A stretch of 28,021 bases of DNA, from contig JAIXMF010000168.1 of the NCBI GenBank assembly GCA_025201365.1, forward strand, positions 1 through 28,021, in the 5' to 3' direction. Shown here piece by piece: positions 9,104 through 18,419 of this stretch. The notes beneath the pieces are model-generated. The model was not told the DNA's origin and searched no databases. It saw nothing but the letters and a program-made list of their open reading frames with translations. Origin of the DNA: Syncephalis plumigaleata. Taxonomy: Eukaryota > Zoopagomycota > Zoopagomycetes > Zoopagales > Piptocephalidaceae. The position numbers and the translations under genes were made by a program. The first letter of the stretch is position 1. The number at the start of each line of letters is the position of its first letter.

Positions 9104-10533
9104 TTACATCTCCCAGAGGGAGAGGGGCTTGTTGGGCGCACTGGTAGCAATCACTTTGCCATCTGGCGAGGTGGCCAGATATGAGACACCATTGTCGTGT
9201 CCAGTTGCCATGCTGATTAAGTCCAGATCAGCATGACGTCCAATACGGTCACCCATCTCAGTGACAACGTCCGGTTGCATCAGCTCTGGATACTCCCAAA
9301 GCCGTATATTCCCCTCCTCGCATATATGTGTTGATAAGATGCCGCGGTTATGCGGTAACCAGGCCAAGTTACTTACTTTAGAATTTGTTTCAACTGAGCT
9401 ATAAATATAACCATCCGTTATGTTCCATAATCGAATTTTACCATATCTCGAGTTACTACCGACTACTAGTAAGTCATCACGATGTGGTGACCAAGCGGCA
9501 GCTTTGATTGCATCACAACCATTATTCAAGTGACGAATAGGAAACGTCGAATATTTGTCCCAAAGCAATAAGTGGCCATTCATACTACCGCTAACTAGAT
9601 AAGTATTTGCACGATTCCAGTGCAAACAACATACATCAGATGTATGCTCGAGGTACCGTTCTTCCTCAATATCGGGAGCTCTTATATCCCGCCGCATGAT
9701 TCTTCCGCCATTTTCGCCGTGTTCGCCCGAGTCTAACACTGAGCCACACCATGTCATAGCGTATATTGGGTGCCCTGATCTGCCGTATGTACGCAGCACT
9801 CGCTCTTGATTTACGTCCCATACGTTAATAGTACCATTGGCTGTTGCAACAGCCAAGTATGGTCTCTACATAAAAGGAAAGTAAATGGATTAATAAATTT
9901 TGGTACAATTGACTAGAAGTGATTGCCACTTACTTCCTTCATCCAGCTTACACATGTAATTGGATTGTTTGCGCTTATATCATCCAATTTAATATCAGCA
10001 CCGGTGGTAGTGTTCACTACGGTTAAGTGCTCGTTTGTTCCGACTGCTAACAAATTGATTGGTGACCAATCAATAGGATTAGAATAAAGGTGTTGGACTA
10101 TGCTTGTTGCGTACGCTGGTGCGATTAATTGTGATAAGAGACGTCCCACCGATCCATGAGTTTGTCGTTCCGTATCAAATCTATACGGTTTAATTATACT
10201 AGATATTGTCGCCAACATTCTAGAGAAGTCACTTCGGTGGAATTGTGGTGGTGGCGGTGACGATGACGATGCCGCTATATGTTGAAAATCATTATCTTCT
10301 AATAACGTCGTTTCGTCGAATGTTGGCTCTGTGTTGGTGGTGGTAGTGGTGGTAGTGGTGGTAGTAGTAGTGCCAGTGATAGTAGTGGTAGCAGTAGTGG
10401 TGGTAGTGGTAGTGCCAGCGGTAGCAGTAGTGGTAGTAGTAGTGGTAGATGTTGCTGCTCTGTCACTCCGTAATCGGCGTGCCATAGCTCGGGTGACTAC
10501 TCCACTATGACTGCTAAGATTTGAAGTAGTCAT
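9104..10533 (-). CDS. Divergent Cdc20/Fizzy-family WD40 protein (putative APC/C activator)
   Basis: Two exons, 10533-9934 and 9865-9104 (GTAAGT...TAG, phase 0), encode 453 residues. After a Thr-rich low-complexity region (about residues 27-67) comes QLIAPAYATSIVQHLYSN-PIDWS, which matches the 'DAP...DDFYLNLLDWS' entry into the Fizzy beta-propeller. Blades follow with CVSWMKE then TANGTINVWD, HTSDVCCLHW, SGSMNGHLLLWD, AIKAAAWSPHRDDLL, GKIRLWN, SKVSNLAWLPHNRGILSTHI, GNIRLWEYPEL and YLATSPDGKVIATSAP. In the known family the C-box (D-R-x-I-P) and the C-terminal Ile-Arg tail dock on the anaphase-promoting complex. I see neither here: the protein ends in LWEM and no DRYIP/DRFIP-like motif is present. 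It may be a paralogue, a substrate adaptor or a meiotic variant. An in-frame upstream ATG (10650) would add 39 residues, but a TAG just before 10533 looks like a 5'-UTR splice acceptor, so I prefer 10533. Confidence 0.8.
10330..10450 (-). repeat. Thr-codon trinucleotide repeat in the Cdc20-like gene
   Basis: A nearly pure run of ACN codons (plus strand GGT/AGT) encodes most of the poly-Thr segment with occasional Ala, Gly and Ile. It is an imperfect coding microsatellite, likely variable in length. Confidence 0.7.
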
Positions 10534-11280
10534 ATTGTTTGCCGCTAATATGAAATATACAGTGTATAAACAGGAAGATTTAAGGACGCAAAGCTTAAAA
10601 CTTGAGAAAGCTGCGACTTCTAGACCGATAGCAAACAACGCGTGTCTCAACCAACGGTAGCAAGTACAAACTGCTATTGCAGTAGTAGCAGCAGTAGAAA
10701 CACGTAATCGCTAAGATATAAAATAAACAGAGGTTATTGACGAAGGTTATGGAGGATATACAGGAAAGGAAAAGTACTGCGCTCGTAATATTTACAAAGC
10801 GAGCGAGAAGAATAGAAGAATAAACGTAATGGACAATATCGCGAGGATGTATACAAAATATACAATGGTGAGGAAAGGTAGTTCGAGTATATGTTTTGCA
10901 AAGCGGATAGCATTCGTATACTACACGGTATGCTTTGTATCGTATTTTTATACTTGCTTATTGCTACTTGCAAGTACATCGCATGTGAACATCAAACCAT
11001 ACTGCTACGCTTGTATCGTCACGAATGCTATAAGGTAGACGATAGCTATCGCTATCACTGAAACATTTATTACCAAATACTGAAGTTTGTATAACCTAAA
11101 TGGCCAATGATGACGGCATCATAGCACTCACTACATAGTGAGCTATTTAATGACTCACACCACTTCTCTTCACACCACTTCTATTTACTCTTCGCTTCTC
11201 TTCTTCTTCTCTTCTTTGTCATTCAAATGAACTATTTATTCTTTTGTTGTTTAAACATACACATAGCGAAATAGGTCAGT
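10534..11280. other. Upstream region of the Cdc20-like gene
   Basis: Contains the promoter of the minus-strand WD40 gene. At 11127-11142 there is an inverted repeat CTCACTA-CA-TAGTGAG, and at about 11154-11182 a direct repeat of TCACACCACTTCT, followed by a pyrimidine tract to 11220. No coding region was seen. Confidence 0.4.
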
Positions 11281-11300
11281 GCTCTGTAAACTGTTTGCGT

Positions 11301-11514
11301 GTAGCGTAGCGCTGAGTGTGGTAATGAGCGTAGTTGACTTTTTTCAACTCAGTGAGATGTCGATACCTGTAACGGGTGTCGATGTTCTACGCTACTTGCT
11401 TGCGGACATCCGTATATTGGTATAATATGAAGCTATTGCAAAGCAATGGAGGGAATAAATGAACTTAACGTGCCAGTAAAGATATAATATGGGAGGAAGG
11501 AGATACCTCCATTG
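11301..11514. ncRNA. Candidate structured RNA segment with two long-range stems
   Basis: GTAGCGTAG (11301-11309) is the exact complement of CTACGCTAC (11387-11395). Between them is a 6-bp hairpin AGTTGA/TCAACT (11332-11349). Next, CAATGGAGG (11444-11452) is the exact complement of CCTCCATTG (11506-11514). A further stem, two single-base bulges, lies at 11712-11722 and 11741-11749. No protein frame spans the region. The strand and RNA class are unknown; the stems are seen, the RNA is inferred. Confidence 0.3.
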
Positions 11515-12584
11515 TTCTACAGGTCATTCAGTTGTAATGTAGCCGGGTAGCCTCTCTATTATATGAATATTATGGAGTGTATCGGTTTGTAAATACTTGA
11601 ACATGTATCTTTATTCTGTATTGATATGTGTTTAGGTCAATTTGCCATCATAATATCATGTAAGTTATGCTTTGCCGTGATATTTGATCATCATGTTGCT
11701 GCTTCAGGGAGAAGGGCCTAGTTTACTTGGTATTATGGTGACTGGCCTTACTTAATGATATGTTTTTGTGTATGTTTAATCACTCTTTATTCACGCTATC
11801 CTATCGCATTCTAATTGTACTTTTATTCATATCTCCATATCCCAATCCCTTCATTTATTATGTTATGTCCCATTAGCACCAATACATTTTGTATAAACGT
11901 GCTAATTTACTGATCCCATCGTATGTGCTTCAGTTGATATGCCATGAACCGCTACGGAAGTAGCAGCATCGTCTGTGACGGTGATGCTTAGCCAGTATCA
12001 CCATCATACTGTCGATGTGGTGTATGGCCATTTGCAATGAATGGACCATATGCCCGCTCTTCCATAGTGTCTACTGCCGAATGTTATCACACTAACATTC
12101 AGCAGTATAGTGGTATATTGTCGCAAGGCTATCCAACTGATTCAACATTGCACTTGCTCCCACCCAAAATGGCAGGTGGTGCGGTGTGGATATGATGGGG
12201 ACATAACATATCTTAACACTTTATTATCATTCATTCATTCATTCATACATACATATTAATACCAGGTAAGTTCATTTATTACAATACACTAACAATATTA
12301 CAATTAGAATACTCAAATGTCAATGATGCTGGCTACATACTATTTCCATTTTATTCGGTAAGTTGACATTTCTATTCATTGCTAATACAAGTGACAACAT
12401 CCAGATAATATGTACTAATTCCCATTCTAAATGTCAATCAACTAATATTCAACAATAACAACGACAGTATACTGGGATAATCAACCATGCCAATGCTTAT
12501 TGCCAACACTCATTGCCATCCATCATTGACAAGTATCCACTAGCAATATTAATAAACATGAATCAATTTGATCTATATCGGCGT
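11515..12584. other. Remaining intergenic sequence around the hairpin-rich domain
   Basis: Outside the candidate RNA domain this stretch shows no convincing frame. A CATT tetranucleotide run (about 12229-12253) and several CAGGTAAG or GGTAAG words occur around 12265 and 12358, but I could not assemble a spliced gene from them. Confidence 0.35.
11915..12199. ncRNA. Candidate structured non-coding RNA: helix-closed domain with six internal hairpins
   Basis: CCCATCGTAT (11915-11924) pairs with ATATGATGGG (12190-12199), 10 bp with one G-U. Inside, in order: GCTAC-GGAA-GTAGC (11951-11964, a GNRA-type loop); AGCAT-CGTC-TGT-GACG-(GTG)-ATGCT (11965-11988), directly abutting the first; CAGTAT/ATACTG (11993-12011); TATGGCCATT/AATGG-A-CCATA (12023-12050, 10 bp with one bulge); ACTGCCGAATGTT/AACATTCAGCAGT (12073-12106, 12 of 13 pairs); CCACC/GGTGG (12060s region, near 12160-12179). 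This density is not explained by coding sequence. It does not match SRP, RNase P/MRP, U-snRNA or a telomerase template as far as I can tell. Strand is undetermined because most stems fold on either strand, but the GGAA loop favours plus. Confidence 0.4.
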
Positions 12585-12915
12585 GCACCTTTTACTTTTA
12601 CCACTCTTTTCCGTCAACTGTTTGTATGCCACCATTACGTCATGCTTTTATTTGTATTTTCATTTGTTTACTGCCATCTACATACTCTATCTACCTACAA
12701 ACATACACTGCTTCTTCGAGTAAACTGGCATACGTGTTTATACACCCTTTCTTGCTCGTTCCTTGCTCGTTCGTGACAAGTCAGTCATTCTACTAGTTAC
12801 TGCTTGTTTATGACATTGTTTATCATATATTCACTTTGTTCACTCGTTGCTACTCCTATGTCATTAATCATAAGCATTATCAGTATAGCTTATTGAATAA
12901 ATACACGATTTATTT
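12585..12915 (+). repeat. Dispersed repeat, copy 2 (inverted copy at about 1050-1380)
   Basis: Homologous by eye to the reverse complement of 1050-1380 at roughly 90% identity over the best 240 bases, with boundaries near 12582 and 12915. The homologous reading frame that is open in copy 1 is closed here by a TGA after CTTGCTCGTTCG, and substitutions show no third-position bias that I can see. It lies about 450 bp left of the Tc1 element but is not part of it. Confidence 0.8.
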
Positions 12916-13361
12916 ACCGTGTTAATCGATATTATGTGAGTATAGAAGCTTTCATTAGCAGATGCTGTATTCTTTGTTTAGCATTCGCTCATGTTATTTA
13001 CCACAATGCGAATGCCATTAAGGCTGCATCAAACAATGCTCTGCATAACTAGAATTTACCTTGCACTGATAATGTATCTGCCAAATAATAATAATAATGG
13101 TACATCTAGCTTATTTTAATGCATATGTGTCTGGTGTATTATGTGTTCTGGCTACTCGTATTAACATATGATGTTTAAACATTGGCAAAGCAACATCTAC
13201 AATCAGTGAAATGTTACTACGGTTGACTACGTTACGCACTTTGATAGATACGCTACAATATAGGATATAGTCAATAGATATAATGTTTTATTTAGAATGC
13301 TAATAAAGTATCATATTTATAAGCATACGATGTTCAATGTATAACACTAAGATACTGTATA
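12916..13361. other. Intergenic flank left of the transposon
   Basis: AT-rich, no gene or repeat recognised. It ends in the TA target duplication at 13360-13361. Confidence 0.4.
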
Positions 13362-13584
13362 CAGTGACTCACACAAGTGCCGGAATGTTTTGCATTTTTT
13401 TACATTTCCCCTCACATTTTTATAACCCTTTGTTTAACCCCATCCATATTACACAATTTAATAAAGCTTTCAATTGTCTATCTAATGATATAAAAATAAT
13501 AATATGTTAATTAATAAAATGTTTAATTTTATACACTTCAAAAATCGTGACTGCATTCCGGCAGTTGTGAGAGCAAATTCAAAA
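13362..13584 (+). repeat. Left terminal inverted repeat of the Tc1 element, with two internal inverted motif copies
   Basis: Outer motif CTCACACAAGTGCCGGAATG at 13368-13387; inner motif at 13554-13571 reads, on the opposite strand, CTCACAACTGCCGGAATG. The two differ by a 2-base gap and one substitution and face opposite ways, as expected of duplicated transposase-binding sites except for the orientation. Confidence 0.9.
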
Positions 13585-13600
13585 TTTTATTAAATTATTG

Positions 13601-14632
13601 CTAATGCCCGGTCCATCTGCCTTTAGCATTAATAACCTGTTGTACTCGCTTTGGCATGCCGTCAATGTACTTTTGGCACTCTTCTTTGGTGACTTTGTTG
13701 TACCAAACGTGGGCAACCCGATCAAATAGTTGATTAATCCCACCAGGTGGCGAATCATACTCGTTGAGTTGCTTTTTCACGAAAGCCCACATATTCTCAA
13801 TAGGATTGAGGTCTGGAGACTGCGGCGGCCACTCCATGACCGTGTAGGCTTGCTTATCGAAGTATTCCATGGTCGATTTGGCCTTATGCTTAGGGTCATT
13901 GTCTTGCTGAAATATGACCTGCTCCTTAGTAATGTTCAGTTCCTCCATTAATAAATTAATATTTTTTTCTAATTCGTCTTTTAATATCTTTTGATATAGC
14001 TCCTTATCCATTGTTCCATAAATTCTGCATAGCCAGCCCGGTCCAGCGGCCGAAATGCTGCTCCAAATCATCACACCGCCACCGCCATGCTTGAACGTGC
14101 TTTTCACGTCACGCGGTTGAAGCGATTCCTCACTCCGCTTCCACACCCAGGAGCGCCCGTCGGAGTTGTAGCGGTTTATCTTCGTTTCGTCTGACCAAAC
14201 GACGCGTCTCCAGTCAGCGACGGTCCAATCCTTGTGCGCCAACGCCCATTGAAGTCGCTTCCTGATATTGACCTCCCTTAGATGAGGTTTTTTCTTTTTC
14301 TCTACAGCCCCTAGCCCGGCGGATCTAAGCGCTCTCCGCACTGTTTCATCCGATACAGCTATGTCGAAGCGTTCTTTGAGTGCTTTGCGCACTTGTACCG
14401 CGCTTTTCATCCTCTCTTTCACCGTTGCACGTACAACAAAGCGCTTGTCCGTCTCTGAGAGCACCTCAGTATTACCCCCCTTCGACTTCACACGGTTCGG
14501 TAGATGCTTTTTTGATATTGCATCGATCGTAGAAGCGTGTACATCAAGCATTTTAGCCACTTGACGCGCGCTTTTCCCAGCGTTAAGCTCATGAATAGCG
14601 CGTTTTACCTTCTTCTCTGATAGTGCCTTCAT
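13601..14632 (-). CDS. Tc1-type transposase, DD34E
   Basis: 343 residues from ATG 14632 to TAG 13601-13603, no intron. It cuts and pastes the element at TA sites. The N-terminus is a paired-like bipartite DNA-binding domain: first helix-turn-helix around KSARQVAKMLDVHASTI, second around SAVQVRKALKERFDIAVSDE. The catalytic domain shows VVWSDETKIN (first Asp), VIFQQDNDPKH (second Asp) and SPDLNPIENMW (Glu), with exactly 34 residues between the second Asp and the Glu. The Gly-rich box KHGGGGVMIWSSIS is present. No frameshift or stop is seen, so it may encode an active enzyme. Codon composition is visibly more G+C-rich and CpG-rich than the flanking DNA and host genes, consistent with acquisition from another genome. 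Confidence 0.95.
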   Translation of the reverse strand: MKALSEKKVKRAIHELNAGKSARQVAKMLDVHASTIDAISKKHLPNRVKSKGGNTEVLSETDKRFVVRATVKERMKSAVQVRKALKERFDIAVSDETVRRALRSAGLGAVEKKKKPHLREVNIRKRLQWALAHKDWTVADWRRVVWSDETKINRYNSDGRSWVWKRSEESLQPRDVKSTFKHGGGGVMIWSSISAAGPGWLCRIYGTMDKELYQKILKDELEKNINLLMEELNITKEQVIFQQDNDPKHKAKSTMEYFDKQAYTVMEWPPQSPDLNPIENMWAFVKKQLNEYDSPPGGINQLFDRVAHVWYNKVTKEECQKYIDGMPKRVQQVINAKGRWTGH

Positions 14633-14771
14633 GTTACCTTTCCACTATAAAAACTCAATAAAAAATAAATTTTTTGCAATGTAAACGATGCAGCGTATGT
14701 TCAAGAACTATAATATACAATAATAATAACAGTTTATAGAATATTAATAACTTTATTAGAAAATAAAATTT

Positions 14772-14994
14772 TTTTGAATTTGCTCTCACAACTGCCGGAA
14801 TGCAGTCACGATTTTTGAAGTGTATAAAATTAAACATTTTATTAATTAACATATTATTATTTTTATATCATTAGATAGACAATTGAAAGCTTTATTAAAT
14901 TGTGTAATATGGATGGGGTTAAACAAAGGGTTATAAAAATGTGAGGGGAAATGTAAAAAAATGCAAAACATTCCGGCACTTGTGTGAGTCACTG
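14772..14994 (-). repeat. Right terminal inverted repeat of the Tc1 element
   Basis: Mirror image of 13362-13584. Outer motif 14969-14988, inner motif 14785-14802. Internal to it (14633-14771) the sequence is AT-rich and should hold the transposase promoter. Confidence 0.9.
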
Positions 14995-14996
14995 TA

Positions 14997-15311
14997 CGCA
15001 GTCATATAATGAACATGATCAAGAGGGGTTATAAGGCGAATGTACTATAGAGAGCGTTAATTACATACACAGATACTAATGGTATATATTGACTTCAATG
15101 ATAATAATGCTGCTAATGAATGCGCAAATCTATTTATTAATCTAAATCATAATGCCAGCAATATGTGTATGTGAGTCAATGTGTGTGTGCGAATGATGGT
15201 GTGTGTGTGTGTGTGTGAATGAATGGAATTTCATAGTAATTAGCACTATCCACCATTGAATGGTAAGAGTTCCGTCTCTTTCGCGATCCATCTGCGTACA
15301 CATCAATCAAT
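14997..15311. promoter_or_regulatory. Upstream region of the eS30 gene
   Basis: Holds the motif AATGCGCAAATCTATTTATTAA (15119-15140), a GT dinucleotide run near 15199-15217, and a pyrimidine stretch CCGTCTCTTTCGCG (about 15272-15285) that could be a ribosomal-protein-type transcription start. A first ATG followed by GTAAGAG is at 15260-15262, an alternative to the start chosen for eS30. Confidence 0.45.
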
Positions 15312-16012
15312 ATGGTAAGAGTCCAGGAGATCATGTCTATGTAGATGAATGCATCCATCCTTGTATCTAGTTACAATGCAGACTATAGTCATGTATATAC
15401 ATGAATGGATGGATGAATAGCTGGATAGATAAATGGATAGATGGATGGATGCATTCATAGTATCAATGATGGTTATTATTGAACCAAGGTGATCTATATG
15501 CTACCGATGGGAGTGTTGCTTTCATCTATAACAACATAGATTCAACCTAGTAGTATCATGATACCATAGACTAAACATGTAAGCATATCATATGCTAACA
15601 GTAAATATGTGATGGAATCGCGCGATTCTATCGTATAGGGTAAAGTCCACGGTTCTCTAGCTCGTGCTGGTAAAGTCAAGTCTCAAACCCCAAAGGTTGA
15701 GCCACAAGAAAAGAAGAAGAAGCAAACTGGTAAGACTTGAAGCAACAAACTCTAGTAGCTACTGCTATACTATTATGAACGTAATATCTAATAATCGATG
15801 ATATGTATATGATAGGTCGCGCCCGCAAGCGTGGTCAGTACCTTCGCCGTTTCGTCAATGTCACCTTGGTCGGTGGCAAGAGAAGAGTAAGTAGCTCATC
15901 TATTGTTAAATCATTCGCTTTTGAATTCATTAATAATGATTACATGCGCTAACAATTGCTTATTTGCTTGTTTGTTGTTACTTATTAGATGAACCCGGCC
16001 CCAGAGAAATAA
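15312..16012 (+). CDS. RPS30: 40S ribosomal protein eS30
   Basis: Component of the small ribosomal subunit near the decoding centre. Four exons: 15312-15314 (ATG only), 15639-15729, 15816-15886, 15989-16012; 62 residues with [20 protein letters not shown] at the N-terminus, a Lys-rich middle, [14 protein letters not shown] and a final MNPAPEK. Length and sequence fit the fungal family very closely, and no ubiquitin-like FUBI domain precedes it as it does in animals. An intron directly after the ATG also occurs in budding-yeast RPS30, which supports the model. Intron 1 (324 nt) has the branch site TGCTAAC near 15593. Two possible one-codon first exons exist, both reading ATG-GTAAGAG, at 15260 and 15312; I prefer 15312 because it has A at -3 and lies downstream of a pyrimidine-rich putative start. 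Poly(A) signal at 16146. Confidence 0.93.
15400..15455. repeat. ATGG/ATAG-type tetranucleotide microsatellite inside eS30 intron 1
   Basis: Imperfect ATGGATGGATGAATAGC-like units in tandem. Confidence 0.6.
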
Positions 16013-16611
16013 GCACGCTACTTTCTACGGCTGCTGTCAAGATCTTCTTTTAACTATTAGCATGATGATGCTATTGATAGGAAAGATGACTATACACACT
16101 GTCCTTTAGTTGCTGTGACTACTTCTGCATGTTCCATGAAACAGCAATAAACATTTGCAGAGGCTTATTATTTCACTGGAAGTTACAATGATAATGGTTT
16201 GTGTTTTGCATTGATTTATTTATAGTAGTTGTAACCTATAAGCATGTTACATGGTAATTGTACATCTATCCGTATTCGATACGAGAAAGTAATGAGATTA
16301 ATTATAATTTATTATACGTATCAAATAGTTAATATATATATTCATATATTCATAATTACCAATAGAAATACAAATGTACTTTTACATGGTGATGATACTA
16401 CACATCCATGTACAATACGCAAGATACATCAGTATTATATTAGCGAGTGGATAAACAGCAATAATAATGAGGACGATGAGGATAATGATAGTAAGAGATA
16501 AACGAATGCAATTGATACCACTTCAGTGTACGACACAATATATATGCAACACCTACTTGTTAATAATTATTAGACAATGTAGTCGTCGTCGTCGTCGTTG
16601 TCATCATCGTG
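16013..16611. other. Convergent intergenic between eS30 and the MFS transporter
   Basis: Contains both 3' UTRs. A (GTC)n run is at about 16580-16596. The open frames here (for example 16244-16501) are AT-rich and domainless. Confidence 0.4.
16146..16151 (+). terminator. Poly(A) signal AATAAA of the eS30 gene
   Basis: AATAAA 133 bases after the eS30 stop codon, followed by a T-rich stretch. Confidence 0.5.
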
Positions 16612-18419
16612 CTACACGCGGACGAATAGCTTGCGTGTACGCATACATCGCAACACGATCACAAAGAACGAGCCAGCAATGGTGATGATGCCACAGAATA
16701 GCTGAACTGGTAGATAGGATACATTCGGTTTTGTTATATCGAGTAGAGCACCAGAGATTGCCGGTCCAAATAAATTGCCAATGGCATTGCTAGCGTAGAG
16801 CACACCAATAGCATTGGGTAACTCGTCCAATCCTATATTTATAGGTATATCGTGTTAAATAGTGACAAAACATAGTTACAATTATACTACGTACCAACTA
16901 GTTCGGCTGTTACCACAGGGAATAGACTAATGAAACCGCCAGCGGTAAATCCATACATTAGAACAAACAATAGAAGGATGGCGTATGTCTCGGCAAATGT
17001 CCAGATGACCAGCACGGTCAAGCCGGAAAGAAACACGCACGAGAACAAGGCGTTCACTCGACCGAATGAATCGGCCAGATATCCAAGTACAATACGTCCA
17101 ACTGCATTAATACCGGTACTTAGACCGACGAATAGAGCACCATCCGACTCGGTAAGACCGATGAACGTGGAATAGGAGGGCAGAAAGTAGAACGGTGACA
17201 TGTAGCCGAAGGTCGCTAGTGTGGCCATCATAGCGAGTGATGCGAAATCGAGTCGTTTCAACACCGACAAGTCGAGTAGTTTCTCCTTCTTGGGTGGATT
17301 CTGAGGATCTTGCTCCTTCGGTTTCTTCATGGTAGCCTCACACTCGCGTGCCAACACCGTAGCAACCAATAGTAGTACAAAGCTAGCGATAGCCAAGTAG
17401 CGTAGACACCAGCGATAACCCACGGCATCGATTAGTTTACGAGTCAAGGGACCGAAGGCAAGTCCACCAACACCGCTACCAGATACGGCGAGACCTGTGG
17501 CGAGACCACGTCGCTTCATAAACCATTGTGTAGGCATGAACACTGAGGGGAAGAACACGAGTGACGAGCCTATCCCGATAAGAACACCATGCGTAAGATA
17601 AAGCTGCCATGGCTAGAAGAAAGAAGTAGAGAAATAGCAATAGAAAGAATAAGGCGATAATTAGTAAGCAAATAGAGGATTGATATAAATAGTCCACATG
17701 CATGTGCTTTTATGTGTTCCTATGTGTTCCTCTGTGTGTGTGTGTGTGTGTGTGTGTGTTCATTGATGTACAAAACGACAACGACGACGACTTACCTGTT
17801 GAACCCAAGATGCGAGTAACATACCAAGTGGCTGAATAATTGTCCCAAGATACATGAGTGGTTTAGGGCCGAACTTTCGTATCAACGCACCAAAGAATGG
17901 CCCAATAATGAACAGCAGACACATGGTGATGCCACCGACGAAAGAAAGTTGAAAAGTGGTAATTTGTCCTGCGTACACTTTACTCAAATAGAGCGATTGA
18001 TAAACGCCCCATGAGTAGTTGTAGCCGAATATAACAAAATTAATAATAAACGTAGTGAGTACCACGACCCAGCCGTAGCCACCCTCTGGAAATTGATTGA
18101 GATAGTCAGAGCCGATATAGGATGGTTTCTCTGATTTAGCATCGATATTGGATTGTGGGCGTGCACTTTCTACGGTGGTACGAGAAAGTCCTCTCTCTAG
18201 GGTGGACTCGTATTTCAACGCATCACTTGCAGTACGATGTCGTTGTAGTGCACTAATCGATGGTTGCGATGTATCAGACATCTGACTCATACGTGATGCC
18301 CGCGTGCCATGTCGACTAAGTGAATGGTAGCCAGGACGTTCCGGTAGATCGCCTACTTCCAAGTTTAATTGACTAGCAATTTCATCATCGGCTTGGATAG
18401 ATGCTAGCTCGTGAGGCAT
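16612..18419 (-). CDS. Major facilitator transporter of the monocarboxylate (MCT/SLC16-like) type
   Basis: Three exons, 18419-17796, 17612-16895 and 16832-16612, encode 520 residues (introns GTAAGT...TAG phase 0 and GTACGT...TAG phase 1). The first about 110 residues are a hydrophilic cytosolic N-terminus with Ser/Arg clusters. The MCT signature PEGGYGWVVVLTTF opens transmembrane segment 1, followed by the NYSWGVYQSL and ALIRKFGPKPLMYLG segments. A central Lys/Pro/Glu-rich loop (KKPKEQDPQNPPKKEK) separates the two six-helix halves, and the second half has GLSTGINAVGRIVLGYLADSFGR. A second-half helix carries GNLFGPAISGALLD. Relatives move lactate, pyruvate or other carboxylates, but fungal members often have unknown or different substrates (for example riboflavin), so the substrate is not assigned. 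It is a plasma-membrane protein by family. Confidence 0.9.
17731..17760. repeat. (GT)n microsatellite in MFS transporter intron 1
   Basis: Uninterrupted GT dinucleotides within the intron 17613-17795, preceded by two TATGTGTTCC units. Confidence 0.8.

Larger units (their letters stand above)
13362..14994 (-). mobile_element. Tc1/mariner-family DNA transposon, complete, 1633 bp
   Basis: Both ends begin CAGTGACTCACACAAGTG as inverted repeats, flanked by a TA dinucleotide on each side (13360-13361 and 14995-14996), the hallmark target duplication of this superfamily. The terminal inverted repeats run 13362-13584 and 14772-14994 and appear identical by eye over all 223 positions. Between them is one uninterrupted transposase. 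Identical ends plus an intact gene suggest recent insertion and possible activity. The presumptive empty site reads ACTGTA-CGCAG. Confidence 0.95.

Noticed and set aside
11915-12199. Identity as SRP RNA because of the GGAA loop followed by GCAGC
   Set aside because: The stem closing the GGAA loop is fully paired, without the internal loops that define SRP helix 8, and no Alu-domain partner fits at a suitable distance.
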